From the NCBI RefSeq assembly GCF_021298855.1, contig NZ_JAJTHI010000007.1, forward strand, positions 1 through 64,000: a stretch of 64,000 nucleotides of DNA, in the 5' to 3' direction. The notes beneath the pieces were generated by a model. It did no database searches, had not been told where the DNA came from, and saw only the letters and a list, made by a program, of their open reading frames with translations. Below, in pieces: positions 1 to 7,961 of the stretch. How positions within the stretch are numbered: position 1 is the first letter of the stretch; each line of letters starts with the position of its first letter. The translations under genes and the position numbers were made by a program. The stretch is from Gemmatimonas sp. Lineage in GTDB: Bacteria; Gemmatimonadota; Gemmatimonadetes; Gemmatimonadales; Gemmatimonadaceae.

Positions 1-651
1 CCCGCTGTTCAAGTTCGACGGGATGCCATCGATGAGCAGCTTGGTACTGGCGATCTCGCTTTCGGTATTGAAGCCGCGAATGCCGATGTCACCCGACACA
101 ATGCCCTGGTTGAACTCGGCGCGATACACGCCGGGAACCTTGCGCAGCAGTTCCTGCGCAAAAGCCACGTTTTCGCGGGCAATCTGATCACCGCCCAGCA
201 CCGAGACCGCTCCCAGCAGCGCATCGGCGCCCGGATGCAGGTCACGCGAACCGGTGGTGCCACCAATGACCTGCACCGTGCTCAGCTGCTGCTGCCGCAC
301 CAGTCGCAGCCGGACCGGCGCGTCGCCCGTCGGCACCGTCACGTCGAGGACGGCGGCAACGAATCCGATGGCGCGCGCCTGCAGCGTGAACCGCCCCAGC
401 CCGGGTGCCTCGATCGCAAAGCGCCCCTCCGAGGCCGTGCGCCCCAGCACCAGGCGTCCGTTCGGATCGGTCAGGCGCAGTTCGGCCCCGGCAATCGGCT
501 TCCCGTCCGGATCGACCACCTGTCCGCGAATCGTCAGAGCCGAGATGCCCGCGGCCGGGGACGGAGCGGTTTGGGCGTACGCGGGGGCAGCAGCGGCGGC
601 GGCGAAGGCGGCCGCGCACAGGGCACGGAGAAGTCGCGATTGCGGATACAC
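1..651 (-). CDS. TonB-dependent receptor, N-terminal part (partial)
   Basis: The gene starts on the minus strand and runs off the left edge, so only about 217 residues are visible. From the N-terminus: a signal peptide (basic start, alanine-rich core, cleavage near AYAQ), then a carboxypeptidase-regulatory-like beta domain (TIRGQVVDPDGKPIAGAEL), then a TonB plug domain (AQELLRKVPGVYRAEFNQG, IGIRGF, LLIDGIPSN). In this family the plug closes an outer-membrane barrel that imports siderophores, glycans or peptides using TonB energy; the substrate cannot be told here because the barrel is missing. The GTG at 651 is chosen because the signal peptide follows directly, but there is no clear Shine-Dalgarno sequence and no in-frame ATG nearby. 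It is divergent from the kinase gene. Confidence 0.85.
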   Translation of the reverse strand, partial: MYPQSRLLRALCAAAFAAAAAAPAYAQTAPSPAAGISALTIRGQVVDPDGKPIAGAELRLTDPNGRLVLGRTASEGRFAIEAPGLGRFTLQARAIGFVAAVLDVTVPTGDAPVRLRLVRQQQLSTVQVIGGTTGSRDLHPGADALLGAVSVLGGDQIARENVAFAQELLRKVPGVYRAEFNQGIVSGDIGIRGFNTESEIASTKLLIDGIPSNLNSG

Positions 652-689
652 GGGGGGGGATAAATAGGGTGACAGATGATAACGCGGGG

Positions 690-718
690 AGCGTATCAGT
701 AACCGGACGCCTTGTCCA
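690..718 (-). promoter_or_regulatory. Possible sigma-70-like promoter of the TonB receptor gene
   Basis: On the minus strand a TGGACA box (713-718) is followed after 17 bases by TACGCT (690-695). The -35 matches five of six consensus bases and the -10 only three. It lies about 40 bases upstream of the chosen GTG start. The rest of the 226-base divergent spacer up to the kinase gene shows nothing else distinctive. Confidence 0.3.
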
Positions 719-877
719 CTCCAATATCTGGAAGCCCTTTCATCCCCTCGTGAGGCGGTCAGGCACCGTGCAGGACGTTGCCTCCTCGCTGCAGGCCCCC
801 GCGCCCGTGCCGGCGAGCGAGGGCCGCTGCCGCCCACCCCTGCAACTCACCTGCCCCTCCTGCGTAGGTTGTCGCAA

Positions 878-2767
878 ATGAGTCTGCCCGAATCCAGCGC
901 CCCCGACGACCTGGCCACCTTCCGCGCGGCCTTGCGTGGCCAGTATGCCATTCAGCGTGAACTCGGGCGGGGCGGCATGGGGATCGTGCTCCTGGGCCGG
1001 GACGAGCGGCTTGACCGCTCGGTCGCCATCAAGGTGCTGCCGCCGCACCTCGCGGCCGACGGCGATACCCGGGAGCGGTTCCTGCGCGAGGCGCGCATGG
1101 CCGCGCAGCTGTCGCACCCCAACATCGTGCCCGTCTACCGCGCTGATGAAGTGGGCGACTTTGCCTTCTTCGCCATGGGCTATGTGGACGGGGAAACGCT
1201 GGGGGATCGCATCCGCGACCGCGGCACACTGCCCCCGTCCGAAACCGTGCGCATTCTCCGCGAGGTCGCCTGGGCGCTCGCCTACGCCCACGCCCGCGGC
1301 ATCGTGCACCGTGACGTCAAGCCGGAGAACATCCTGCTCGAGCGCGCGTCGGGACGCGCCGTGGTGACCGATTTCGGCATCGCGCGCGCGGATTTCAACC
1401 CGGCGCTCACGCAGGATGGGCTCGTGCTGGGTACGGTGCATTACATGAGCCCCGAACAGGCGAGCGGGGAAGCCATCGATCGGCGCAGCGACCTGTACGC
1501 GCTGGGGTGCATCGGGTTTCTGGCGCTGAGCGGGCGACTGCCCTTCGAGGGCAACACGCCGCAGAGCGTGCTCGTGGCCCATGCCACGAAGGAGCCGCCG
1601 CCGCTGCGCAGTGTGGCGCCCGGCGCTTCGCCGGCGCTGGCGGCGGTGATCGACCGCTGCCTGCGCAAGCGCCCGGCCGACCGCTACGACAGCGGCGAGG
1701 CGCTGGCCGAGGCGCTGGGCAAGGCGCTGCAGGCCATGGAGATCGAGGGGCGCGACGCGCCCGGGACGGCCGTGCTGTCGAGCGACGAGGCGGCGGCCGT
1801 GTGGCGGCGTGCCGCCGAGTTGCAGGCCGAGGCCGCCGCGCGGCTCGAGCAGCGCATGCGCACCGGCACCGAGGCGCGGGCCCTGATGCCAGGGGCAACC
1901 GTGGCGTCCGGCGACAGCGCCGAGCCCGCAGCCGGCACCGAGGTGGCGACGGTGCCAACCGACGCGTACCGGCTGCGCGACGTCGAGGCCGCGGCCATCG
2001 AGGCCGGCATCTCGCAGCGCTACGTCGCGCTCGCTCTCGATGAGCTCCGGGCCCAGCCCGGCGCCGTGGCCGTGGCCCCGGGCCTTTCGGACTTCAAGGA
2101 GCGCTTCGCGACCCGCCTGCTCGGCACGGCGCAGCGCACGCTGTCGGTCACCCGCCGCTTCGCCCTGCCGCCGCGGGCGGCGCTGCAGGCCCTGGGCCGT
2201 ACCTGGCAGAGCTACCCGTGGGCGCTCACCCTCCGCGACACCCTTGGCGGGCACCCCCTGGACGGGGGGGTGATGGTGTTCGACCTCCCCGGCATGACCA
2301 CCTCCACCGAGTACAAGTGGACGTGGACCCGCTTCGGCGTCTACGTGCCGCAGCTACGGGTGTCGCTGGCCGCGGCAGCCGGCGATTCGCGCGCCTGCGA
2401 GGTCACCATTACCATCGACCTGCGCGCCGGCCTTGGGGTGAACCTGTGGGGCTACGGCCTGACGGCCGGTGGAGGAGCTGGCCTGGCGGGGCTCTTCGGC
2501 GCCGTGGCCGGCAAGGCTGCCCTTGGCATGGCCGGCCTCGCCCTCCTGGCCCCGGCTGCCGCCGCGGCGATCGTCGGCGGCGTGGCCCTCGCCGCCCTCA
2601 GCGGTCCGCTCTACCGGTGGGAAATCGGGAAGGCCGAGGCCGAACTGAACGCTGCCCTCGACGCCATCAATGCCGGCCTCCGCGCGCTCGACGTCTTTGG
2701 TGACCTGCCCAACACCAAGCCCCCGCTCACCACGAGAGGGGACGACTTCTTCATGATGAGCATGTAG
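878..2767 (+). CDS. Serine/threonine protein kinase with orphan C-terminal module
   Basis: Hanks-type kinase of 629 residues. The kinase domain covers about residues 23-285 with glycine loop GRGGMGIVLLG, VAIKVL (lysine 52), HRDVKPEN (144-151), DFG (165-167) and GTVHYMSPEQAS, so it should be catalytically competent. After it comes an alanine-rich linker, a helical motif (YRLRDVEAAAIEAGISQRYV), an unrecognised folded region with several Trp residues, and near the C-terminus a Gly/Ala-rich hydrophobic stretch of about 50 residues that could be one or two membrane segments. PASTA repeats and the usual single transmembrane anchor are absent. The ATG at 878 is preferred over a TTG nine bases upstream. 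Substrate unknown; the output module is not a family I can name. Confidence 0.9.
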   Translation: MSLPESSAPDDLATFRAALRGQYAIQRELGRGGMGIVLLGRDERLDRSVAIKVLPPHLAADGDTRERFLREARMAAQLSHPNIVPVYRADEVGDFAFFAMGYVDGETLGDRIRDRGTLPPSETVRILREVAWALAYAHARGIVHRDVKPENILLERASGRAVVTDFGIARADFNPALTQDGLVLGTVHYMSPEQASGEAIDRRSDLYALGCIGFLALSGRLPFEGNTPQSVLVAHATKEPPPLRSVAPGASPALAAVIDRCLRKRPADRYDSGEALAEALGKALQAMEIEGRDAPGTAVLSSDEAAAVWRRAAELQAEAAARLEQRMRTGTEARALMPGATVASGDSAEPAAGTEVATVPTDAYRLRDVEAAAIEAGISQRYVALALDELRAQPGAVAVAPGLSDFKERFATRLLGTAQRTLSVTRRFALPPRAALQALGRTWQSYPWALTLRDTLGGHPLDGGVMVFDLPGMTTSTEYKWTWTRFGVYVPQLRVSLAAAAGDSRACEVTITIDLRAGLGVNLWGYGLTAGGGAGLAGLFGAVAGKAALGMAGLALLAPAAAAAIVGGVALAALSGPLYRWEIGKAEAELNAALDAINAGLRALDVFGDLPNTKPPLTTRGDDFFMMSM

Positions 2768-2947
2768 CCAACGAGCTGCCCTACCGGCGACGGCCGTCAG
2801 CGTCCCGAGCACCGCGGCCAGGTCGCCCACCGTTTCGACCGCCAGGCTGGCGCCCGCGCGCTCGGTGTAGCCCCCGCTGGCGAAGACGTCGGACGCCGCC
2901 TGCAGCACGCCTTGCACTAACTCACTACTGAGATAGATTTCAGGCAT
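2768..2947 (-). other. Candidate short or broken minus-strand reading frame
   Basis: An ATG at 2947 on the minus strand opens a frame (MPEIYLSSELVQGVLQAASD...) whose codons end almost always in G or C for about 50 codons. This bias stops near 2785, just before the frame would run antisense into the kinase gene, where it continues to a stop at 2354. The pattern suggests a real protein of roughly 50-60 residues whose end was lost by a frameshift (a TAG is present in the neighbouring frame near 2780), or the remains of a longer gene cut off when the kinase gene arrived. No family is recognised. It lies tail-to-tail with the kinase and divergent from pirin. Confidence 0.3.
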
Positions 2948-2964
2948 CCTCTCTCTGAGCCGCC

Positions 2965-3870
2965 ATGTCCATTCGTCCCGTCAAGCGTATCGTCACCGCC
3001 CAGCCCACCATGGAAGGGGCCGGGGTGCACCTGCATCGCGGGTTCGGGTTCGGAGAAACCAGCGAAACCGATCCGTTCCTGCTGTTCGATGATTTCCGCG
3101 GCGACGACCCGCGGCAGTATCAGGCGGGATTCCCCTGGCACCCGCATCGCGGCATCGAGACCATCACCTACGTCCTCGCCGGCAACGTCGAACACGCCGA
3201 CTCTCTGGGCAATCGCGGCATGCTCGGCGCAGGCGACGTGCAGTGGATGACCGCCGGCAGCGGCATCATTCACCACGAAATGCCGCAGGGTGACGCACAG
3301 GGGCGCATGCACGGCTTCCAGCTGTGGGCGAACCTGCCCTCGGCGCAGAAGATGGTGGCGCCGCGCTATCAGGATGTGCAGGCCAAGGAGATCGCGGACA
3401 TCATCGACGATGACGGCACCACGGTGCGCGTGATCTGCGGAGAATTCTGGGGGAAGCGCGGTCCGGTGGATGGCATTGCCGCCGACCCCTGCTACCTCGA
3501 TGTGTACGTCCCGGCCGGCGTGAAGAAGTCGCTGCCGGTGGACGCCTATCGCAGCACCTTCGCCTACATTTTCCAGGGCAGCGGCACGTTCCGGCACGCC
3601 TCCGATCCCACGGGTGTGCTCACCGAGCGCACCGCGGGCAACGACGACGACCTGGTGCGCGACCGCAGCGGCAACCGATCGCTCATCTTCTTCGACTCGG
3701 GCGATGAGGTGGTCGTGCGCGCCGGCGAAGAGGGGATCCGCTTTCTGCTGGTCAGCGGCACGCCCATCAGGGAACCCGTCGCGTGGTATGGTCCGATCGT
3801 GATGAACACCCAGGCCGAGTTGCAGGAGGCGGTGCGCGAACTGCGCGCGGGCACGTTCATCAAGCACTAG
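2965..3870 (+). CDS. Pirin family protein
   Basis: Bicupin of 301 residues matching pirin over its whole length. The N-terminal cupin carries FPWHPHRGIETITYV and GSGIIHHEMPQG; His59, His61, His103 and Glu105 correspond to the iron ligands of pirins, so a metal-bound, possibly quercetinase-like or redox-sensing cytoplasmic protein is expected. The C-terminal cupin (about 180-290) lacks these ligands, as usual. It stands alone on the plus strand; the 94-base gap before it holds the start of a possible minus-strand frame. Biological substrate or partner cannot be inferred from position. Confidence 0.9.
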   Translation: MSIRPVKRIVTAQPTMEGAGVHLHRGFGFGETSETDPFLLFDDFRGDDPRQYQAGFPWHPHRGIETITYVLAGNVEHADSLGNRGMLGAGDVQWMTAGSGIIHHEMPQGDAQGRMHGFQLWANLPSAQKMVAPRYQDVQAKEIADIIDDDGTTVRVICGEFWGKRGPVDGIAADPCYLDVYVPAGVKKSLPVDAYRSTFAYIFQGSGTFRHASDPTGVLTERTAGNDDDLVRDRSGNRSLIFFDSGDEVVVRAGEEGIRFLLVSGTPIREPVAWYGPIVMNTQAELQEAVRELRAGTFIKH

Positions 3871-3890
3871 TCCCGTTTTTCCGTGGTCCC

Positions 3891-4064
3891 GTGCGGCATA
3901 CTCCCCCCGTAGCAGACACTCTGGTCGTTCCGCGAGGCACGTGGTCACTCCCGACCACGTGCCTCGCGCTCGTCGCGCTCCTGGCCGCCACGGCACCCCA
4001 CGGTGGTGCGCAGTCCGGCCCGGCACCGGTGACGCCCGCCCGCAAGATCGACTTCACCACCTGA
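3891..4064 (+). CDS. Possible small secreted or membrane peptide
   Basis: A GTG-started frame of 57 codons ends 19 bases before the DUF481 gene. Nearly every codon ends in G or C, as in the real genes around it, and the product has a hydrophobic run (TTCLALVALLAATAP) followed by Ala-Gln, as in signal peptides here, and ends in ARKIDFTT. No family is recognised and no Shine-Dalgarno sequence precedes the GTG. A perfect 16-base inverted repeat lies inside it. It may be a short exported peptide or the remains of a gene of which only the 5' end survives. Confidence 0.35.
   Translation: MRHTPPVADTLVVPRGTWSLPTTCLALVALLAATAPHGGAQSGPAPVTPARKIDFTT
3931..3968. repeat. Perfect 16-bp inverted repeat, 6-base loop
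   Basis: The arms cgcgaggcacgtggtc (3931-3946) and its exact reverse complement (3953-3968) flank the loop actccc. There is no T-run on either side. It may terminate pirin transcription in a Rho-independent-like way, act as an attenuator before the DUF481 gene, or bind a regulator (the core contains CACGTG). Confidence 0.7.
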
Positions 4065-4083
4065 CTGACCCGAACCCCTCCCC

Positions 4084-4827
4084 ATGCGCCGTCTTGCCCT
4101 GCCGCTCGGATTCCTGCTCTCTGCCAACACGCTGGTGGCGCAGGATGCACCCAAGAAGAACCTCGAGTTCTCCGGCACCGCCGGCTTCGCCCAAACGAGC
4201 GGCAACGCCAGTGCCATCAGCACCAACTTCGGCAACAAGATCAAGTACACGGCCAAGGGGTGGACGCTCAACGAGGATCTCGCGTTCTTCTACGGCGAGG
4301 CCAATGATGACGTGAACGCGAACTTCTGGAACGGCGGCCTGCGCGCCGAACGGGCGCTGCATCCGCGCCTTGGGGTGTTCGTGGCCACGCGCTTCGACCG
4401 CAACGTGTTGCAGGGCATCGCCAGCCGCTTCGAGGAAGGCTTCGGTCTCGACGCCAAGGTCATTGCCACCAAGCGCGATCAGCTCAACATGCAGTTCGGT
4501 GGCTCGCTCTTTCAGCAGCGCCTCACCCCTGGGTCCACCGCGAGCGCCGGGCGCAACTTCCCGGCGGCGCGCCTGGGGCTCGACTACAAGCACCTGTTCA
4601 CCGACCTCGCCTACCTGCAGCAGACGGGGGAGTATCTCCCCAATCTCGCCGAAGGCGGCACGTACCTGGTCAACACGGAAACGTCGCTGGTGGCGCCGCT
4701 CTCCAAGCGCCTGGCCGTGAAGCTGGGCTACGTCATCCGCTACAACAGCGCACCACCGGTGCGCAACAACGTGCCCCTCAAGACCACGGACACGTTCTTC
4801 TCCAGCGGCATCACGTTTTCCTATTGA
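4084..4827 (+). CDS. DUF481 family outer-membrane beta-barrel protein
   Basis: Exported protein of 247 residues: signal peptide ending near TLVAQ, then a barrel-like sequence of alternating residues (LEFSGTAGFAQTSGNAS, LGLDYKHLFTDLAYLQQTGE) ending in a C-terminal aromatic (ITFSY), the signature of barrel assembly. The SGN motif after the first strand, the KRDQ region and the overall length fit DUF481 (YdiY-like, salt-stress-induced outer-membrane proteins). Its exact role is unknown. It follows the possible small peptide by 19 bases, and a hairpin follows the stop. Confidence 0.85.
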   Translation: MRRLALPLGFLLSANTLVAQDAPKKNLEFSGTAGFAQTSGNASAISTNFGNKIKYTAKGWTLNEDLAFFYGEANDDVNANFWNGGLRAERALHPRLGVFVATRFDRNVLQGIASRFEEGFGLDAKVIATKRDQLNMQFGGSLFQQRLTPGSTASAGRNFPAARLGLDYKHLFTDLAYLQQTGEYLPNLAEGGTYLVNTETSLVAPLSKRLAVKLGYVIRYNSAPPVRNNVPLKTTDTFFSSGITFSY

Positions 4828-4839
4828 CACGCCGTCCTC

Positions 4840-4868
4840 GGCCCGGCGTTCGCACACGACGCCGGGCC
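4840..4868 (+). terminator. Hairpin after the DUF481 gene
   Basis: Ten-base perfect arms (4840-4849 and 4859-4868, ggcccggcgt and its complement) with a 9-base loop, 12 bases after the stop codon. No T-tract follows, so it may be a Rho-assisted or weak intrinsic terminator. Confidence 0.5.
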
Positions 4869-4922
4869 TGAGCGTACATTAGGCGCGCTGGCAGCTTCCC
4901 TGCCCCAACTTCGGAGTTTCCC

Positions 4923-6224
4923 GTGGACGCGCCGCCGACCCCTTTCGATTCTTCGCCGCCAAGCGAATCGCACCCGCGTGAGTCGCGCTCCCGCGATTCG
5001 CTTTCGCGACGCTCCCTCCTGCGCACCGGTGGTCTGCTCGCCGGTGCGGCGCTGACCCCGTCGTTGCTCGGTGCCGTGGCGCAGGACACCGTGCCCTCGG
5101 CGGCGCCGCTGCCCGATCCGACGCGCACACCGGGCGCGCCCAGCGATTCCCTCGGCACCCGCTCCCCCTTCGAGACCCCACGGCTCACGCCGGTGGGAGT
5201 CACCGGCGGGTCGTCGTGGACGCCGCATCATCTGCTGCACGGCACCATCACGCCGGCCGACCTGCACTTCCAGCGGCATCACAACGGCATCCCGGCCATC
5301 GACCCGGCGCGGCATACCGTCACCATTCACGGTCTTGTCGATCGCCCACTCGAGTTCACACTCGAGGAGTTGAAGCGGTTTCCCTCCGTGACGCGCACCC
5401 GCTTCATCGAGTGCTCCGGCAACGGCGGACGGGCGTGGAACAACCCCAAGCCGGAGATGTCCCCGCAGGTAGTGGACGGACTCACCAGCAACAGCGAGTG
5501 GACCGGGGTGGCCGTCTCCACGCTGCTGCGTGCCGTTGGGGCCAAGGCGAGCGGAACGTGGGTCCTGGCGGAAGGCGGTGATGCCGCGGTGATGACGCGC
5601 AGCGTCCCCACCACGAAGATGCTGGACGATGCGCTGCTGGTGTACGCGCAGAACGGGGAGGCGCTGCGTCCCGCCAACGGCTATCCGGTGCGACTGCTGC
5701 TCCCCGGGTGGGAAGGGAACATGTGCGTGAAGTGGCTGCGGCGGCTCGAGGTCATGGACCAGCCGGCCATGACGCGCGAGGAAACCTCCAAGTACACCGA
5801 CCCGCTGCCCGGCGGGCAGGCCCGGCAGTTCAGCTTCGTCATGGACGTGAAGTCGCTCATCACGTCGCCGTCGTACCCGGGCACGCTCGCCGGTCGCGGG
5901 TGGCACGCCGTTCGCGGCCTCGCGTGGAGCGGTCGCGGCCCCATTACGCGCGTGGATGTGTCCACGGATGGGGGGCGCACGTGGCACCCGGCCACGCTGC
6001 CCAACGGCGCGCCACCGCTGGCGCACACGCGCTTCGAGTATCTGTGGCAATGGGACGGCAAACCGGCGCGCCTGCTGAGTCGCGCCGTGGACCAGACCGG
6101 GGCCGTGCAGCCGACCGCCGACGAATTCCGTCGCGTGCGCGGCGACGCACCGGGGTACCACTACACCGCCATTCGCGCGTGGGACGTGGCCGCCGATGGG
6201 ACCGTCACCTTTGGAGGGGGCTGA
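4923..6224 (+). CDS. Tat-exported molybdopterin sulfite dehydrogenase (SoxC/SorA-like)
   Basis: Molybdenum-cofactor oxidoreductase of 433 residues from the sulfite oxidase family. It has a twin-arginine signal (SRRSLLRT, residues 28-35) and the cofactor-ligating Cys164 in FIECSGNGG, followed by the oxidoreductase dimerisation domain (about 300-425, with STDGGRTWHPATL). It should oxidise sulfite or a SoxY-bound sulfane in the periplasm and pass electrons to the cytochrome encoded next. Start at GTG 4923: cggag lies eight bases upstream. Its stop overlaps the cytochrome start by one base (TGATG). No other sox genes are visible in the window, so a stand-alone sulfite dehydrogenase is more likely than a full Sox pathway. 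Confidence 0.88.
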   Translation: MDAPPTPFDSSPPSESHPRESRSRDSLSRRSLLRTGGLLAGAALTPSLLGAVAQDTVPSAAPLPDPTRTPGAPSDSLGTRSPFETPRLTPVGVTGGSSWTPHHLLHGTITPADLHFQRHHNGIPAIDPARHTVTIHGLVDRPLEFTLEELKRFPSVTRTRFIECSGNGGRAWNNPKPEMSPQVVDGLTSNSEWTGVAVSTLLRAVGAKASGTWVLAEGGDAAVMTRSVPTTKMLDDALLVYAQNGEALRPANGYPVRLLLPGWEGNMCVKWLRRLEVMDQPAMTREETSKYTDPLPGGQARQFSFVMDVKSLITSPSYPGTLAGRGWHAVRGLAWSGRGPITRVDVSTDGGRTWHPATLPNGAPPLAHTRFEYLWQWDGKPARLLSRAVDQTGAVQPTADEFRRVRGDAPGYHYTAIRAWDVAADGTVTFGGG

Positions 6225-6823
6225 TGCGCCACGCGTCTGCTACCGCTCGTACCGTCGCCGTGGCTGGCCTGCTTTTCGGCTCGGCCATGACCGCCTGCAC
6301 CGACTCCGCCCCAGAGGCGGCACCCGCCGACCCCACCTACGGCCTGGGACACGCACCGGCGCCGGCGGCGCTCGCGACCATCGACATCGATGTCGACCCC
6401 ACGGGACGTGGACTACCTGTGGGCTCAGGGAGCGTGACCAGCGGGGCCGTGGTGTACGCGGCGCAGTGCGCCTCGTGCCATGGCGCACGCGGCGAGGGCA
6501 TTGCCCCGTCGCCGGCCCTCGTGGGACGCACCCCCGATGTGGGCTACGACTTCTCCAAGGGGGAGCGCGCGCCGCGCACCATCGGCAACTACTGGCCGTA
6601 CGCCACGACGGTGTTCGACTATGTGCGCCGGGCCATGCCGCTGTCGTCACCGGGTTCGCTGACCGCCAACGAGACGTACGGCGTGGTTGCCTGGCTCTTG
6701 CACCAGAACGGCATCATCGACTCGACCGCCGTGATGGACGCGAAGAGCCTGCCGGCCGTGGCCATGCCGGCGCGTCGCATCTTCGTGCCTGACGATCGCA
6801 CCGGGGGCCCGGCGTTCCGCTGA
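6224..6823 (+). CDS. c-type cytochrome, electron acceptor of the sulfite dehydrogenase
   Basis: Monohaem cytochrome c of 199 residues with a signal peptide whose end resembles a lipobox (AMTAC), haem site CASCH at about residue 85, and the distal methionine region RAMPLSSPGSLTANETYGVV that is characteristic of SoxD/SorB-like partners. Translationally coupled to the dehydrogenase by TGATG. It should take electrons from the molybdenum enzyme in the periplasm and deliver them to the respiratory chain. Only one CxxCH is present, so it is shorter than dihaem SoxD. Confidence 0.88.
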   Translation: MRHASATARTVAVAGLLFGSAMTACTDSAPEAAPADPTYGLGHAPAPAALATIDIDVDPTGRGLPVGSGSVTSGAVVYAAQCASCHGARGEGIAPSPALVGRTPDVGYDFSKGERAPRTIGNYWPYATTVFDYVRRAMPLSSPGSLTANETYGVVAWLLHQNGIIDSTAVMDAKSLPAVAMPARRIFVPDDRTGGPAFR

Positions 6824-6890
6824 CGGTTTGGCGTCAACGCCGGCGTGACGCCGGAAACCTCGCGGACGCGGGGCGCCTTACCCCTGTGCC

Positions 6891-7961
6891 ATGCTGCGCA
6901 CCACCGACCGCGGCCTCTACTGTGAGGCCGGTGACTTCTTCATCGACCCGTGGGCCCCTGTGCCACGGGCGGTGGTCACGCACGCGCATGGTGACCACCT
7001 CACGTGGGGGTGCGACGCGTACCTCGTGAGCCACGACGGCGAAGGGGTGACGCGGGAACGGCTCGGCCGTTGGGGGAGCGGCGTGGAGTCGGTGGCCTAC
7101 GGCGAAACGCGCCTCGTGAACGGCGTCACCGTCTCGCTGCACCCCGCCGGCCACATCCTCGGCTCCGCGCAGGTGCGCCTCGAACATCGCGGCGAAGTGT
7201 GGGTGGTGAGCGGCGACTACAAGACCGATCCCGATCCCACCTGTGCACCCTGGGAGCCGGTGCGCTGCCATACGTTCATCACCGAAAGCACCTTCGGCCT
7301 GCCGATCTACCGCTGGCCGTCGCAGCGCCAGGTCTTCGACGAGCTCAATCGGTGGTGGGCCGCCAACGCCGCCGAGGGGCGGGTGTCGCTGCTCTGCGCC
7401 TACGCGCTGGGCAAGGCGCAGCGACTCCTCGCCGGACTCGACCCCGCCATTGGCCCCATGCTCACGCACGGTGCCGTGGAACGCATGACGGCGCTGTATC
7501 GCCACGGCGGGGTGGCGCTGCCCCTCACCGTGCACGCCACGGACGCGTTGCGCACCAGGGCCACCGCCGGCGCCATCGTCATCGCGCCACCCAGTGTGAC
7601 CGGCTCGACGTGGCTGCGCCGCTTCGGCGAAGTGCGTACGGCCTTTGCAAGCGGCTGGATGCGCGTGCGTGGGGAGCGCCGCCGTCGCGCCGTGGATGCT
7701 GGCTTCACCCTCAGTGATCACGTGGACTGGCCGCAGCTGCTCGCGGCGATCGACGCCACGGGGGCAGAGCGCGTATGGGTAACGCACGGCTTCACCGGGC
7801 CGGTGGTCCAGTGGCTCACCGAACGCGGCCTCGAGGCGCGCGTCATGGCGACGCGGTGGGAAGGCGAACGTGACGACGCGGCGGTCGATGCCGCCGCCGA
7901 CGACAACGATGGGGCGACCACCGTGACCGAGGTGCCGGTGGTCGGTGAGTCCACGTCATGA
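6891..7961 (+). CDS. Ligase-associated MBL-fold DNA exonuclease
   Basis: Metallo-beta-lactamase-fold protein of 356 residues with HAHGDH (31-36), HPAGHILGSAQV and SGDYKTDPDPT. These match the ligase-associated exonuclease subfamily related to CPSF/SNM1 nucleases. First gene of a four-gene DNA repair cluster: its stop overlaps the ligase start by four bases (ATGA). It is expected to process DNA ends before ligation; this rests on family knowledge and context. An acidic, Asp/Ala-rich tail (DAAVDAAADDND) follows the catalytic fold. Confidence 0.88.
   Translation: MLRTTDRGLYCEAGDFFIDPWAPVPRAVVTHAHGDHLTWGCDAYLVSHDGEGVTRERLGRWGSGVESVAYGETRLVNGVTVSLHPAGHILGSAQVRLEHRGEVWVVSGDYKTDPDPTCAPWEPVRCHTFITESTFGLPIYRWPSQRQVFDELNRWWAANAAEGRVSLLCAYALGKAQRLLAGLDPAIGPMLTHGAVERMTALYRHGGVALPLTVHATDALRTRATAGAIVIAPPSVTGSTWLRRFGEVRTAFASGWMRVRGERRRRAVDAGFTLSDHVDWPQLLAAIDATGAERVWVTHGFTGPVVQWLTERGLEARVMATRWEGERDDAAVDAAADDNDGATTVTEVPVVGESTS

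Noticed and set aside
740-2254. 504-codon open frame antisense to the kinase gene
   Set aside because: It mirrors the kinase codons, is rich in Arg, Gly and His, and has no recognisable domain; the kinase motifs on the plus strand are unmistakable.
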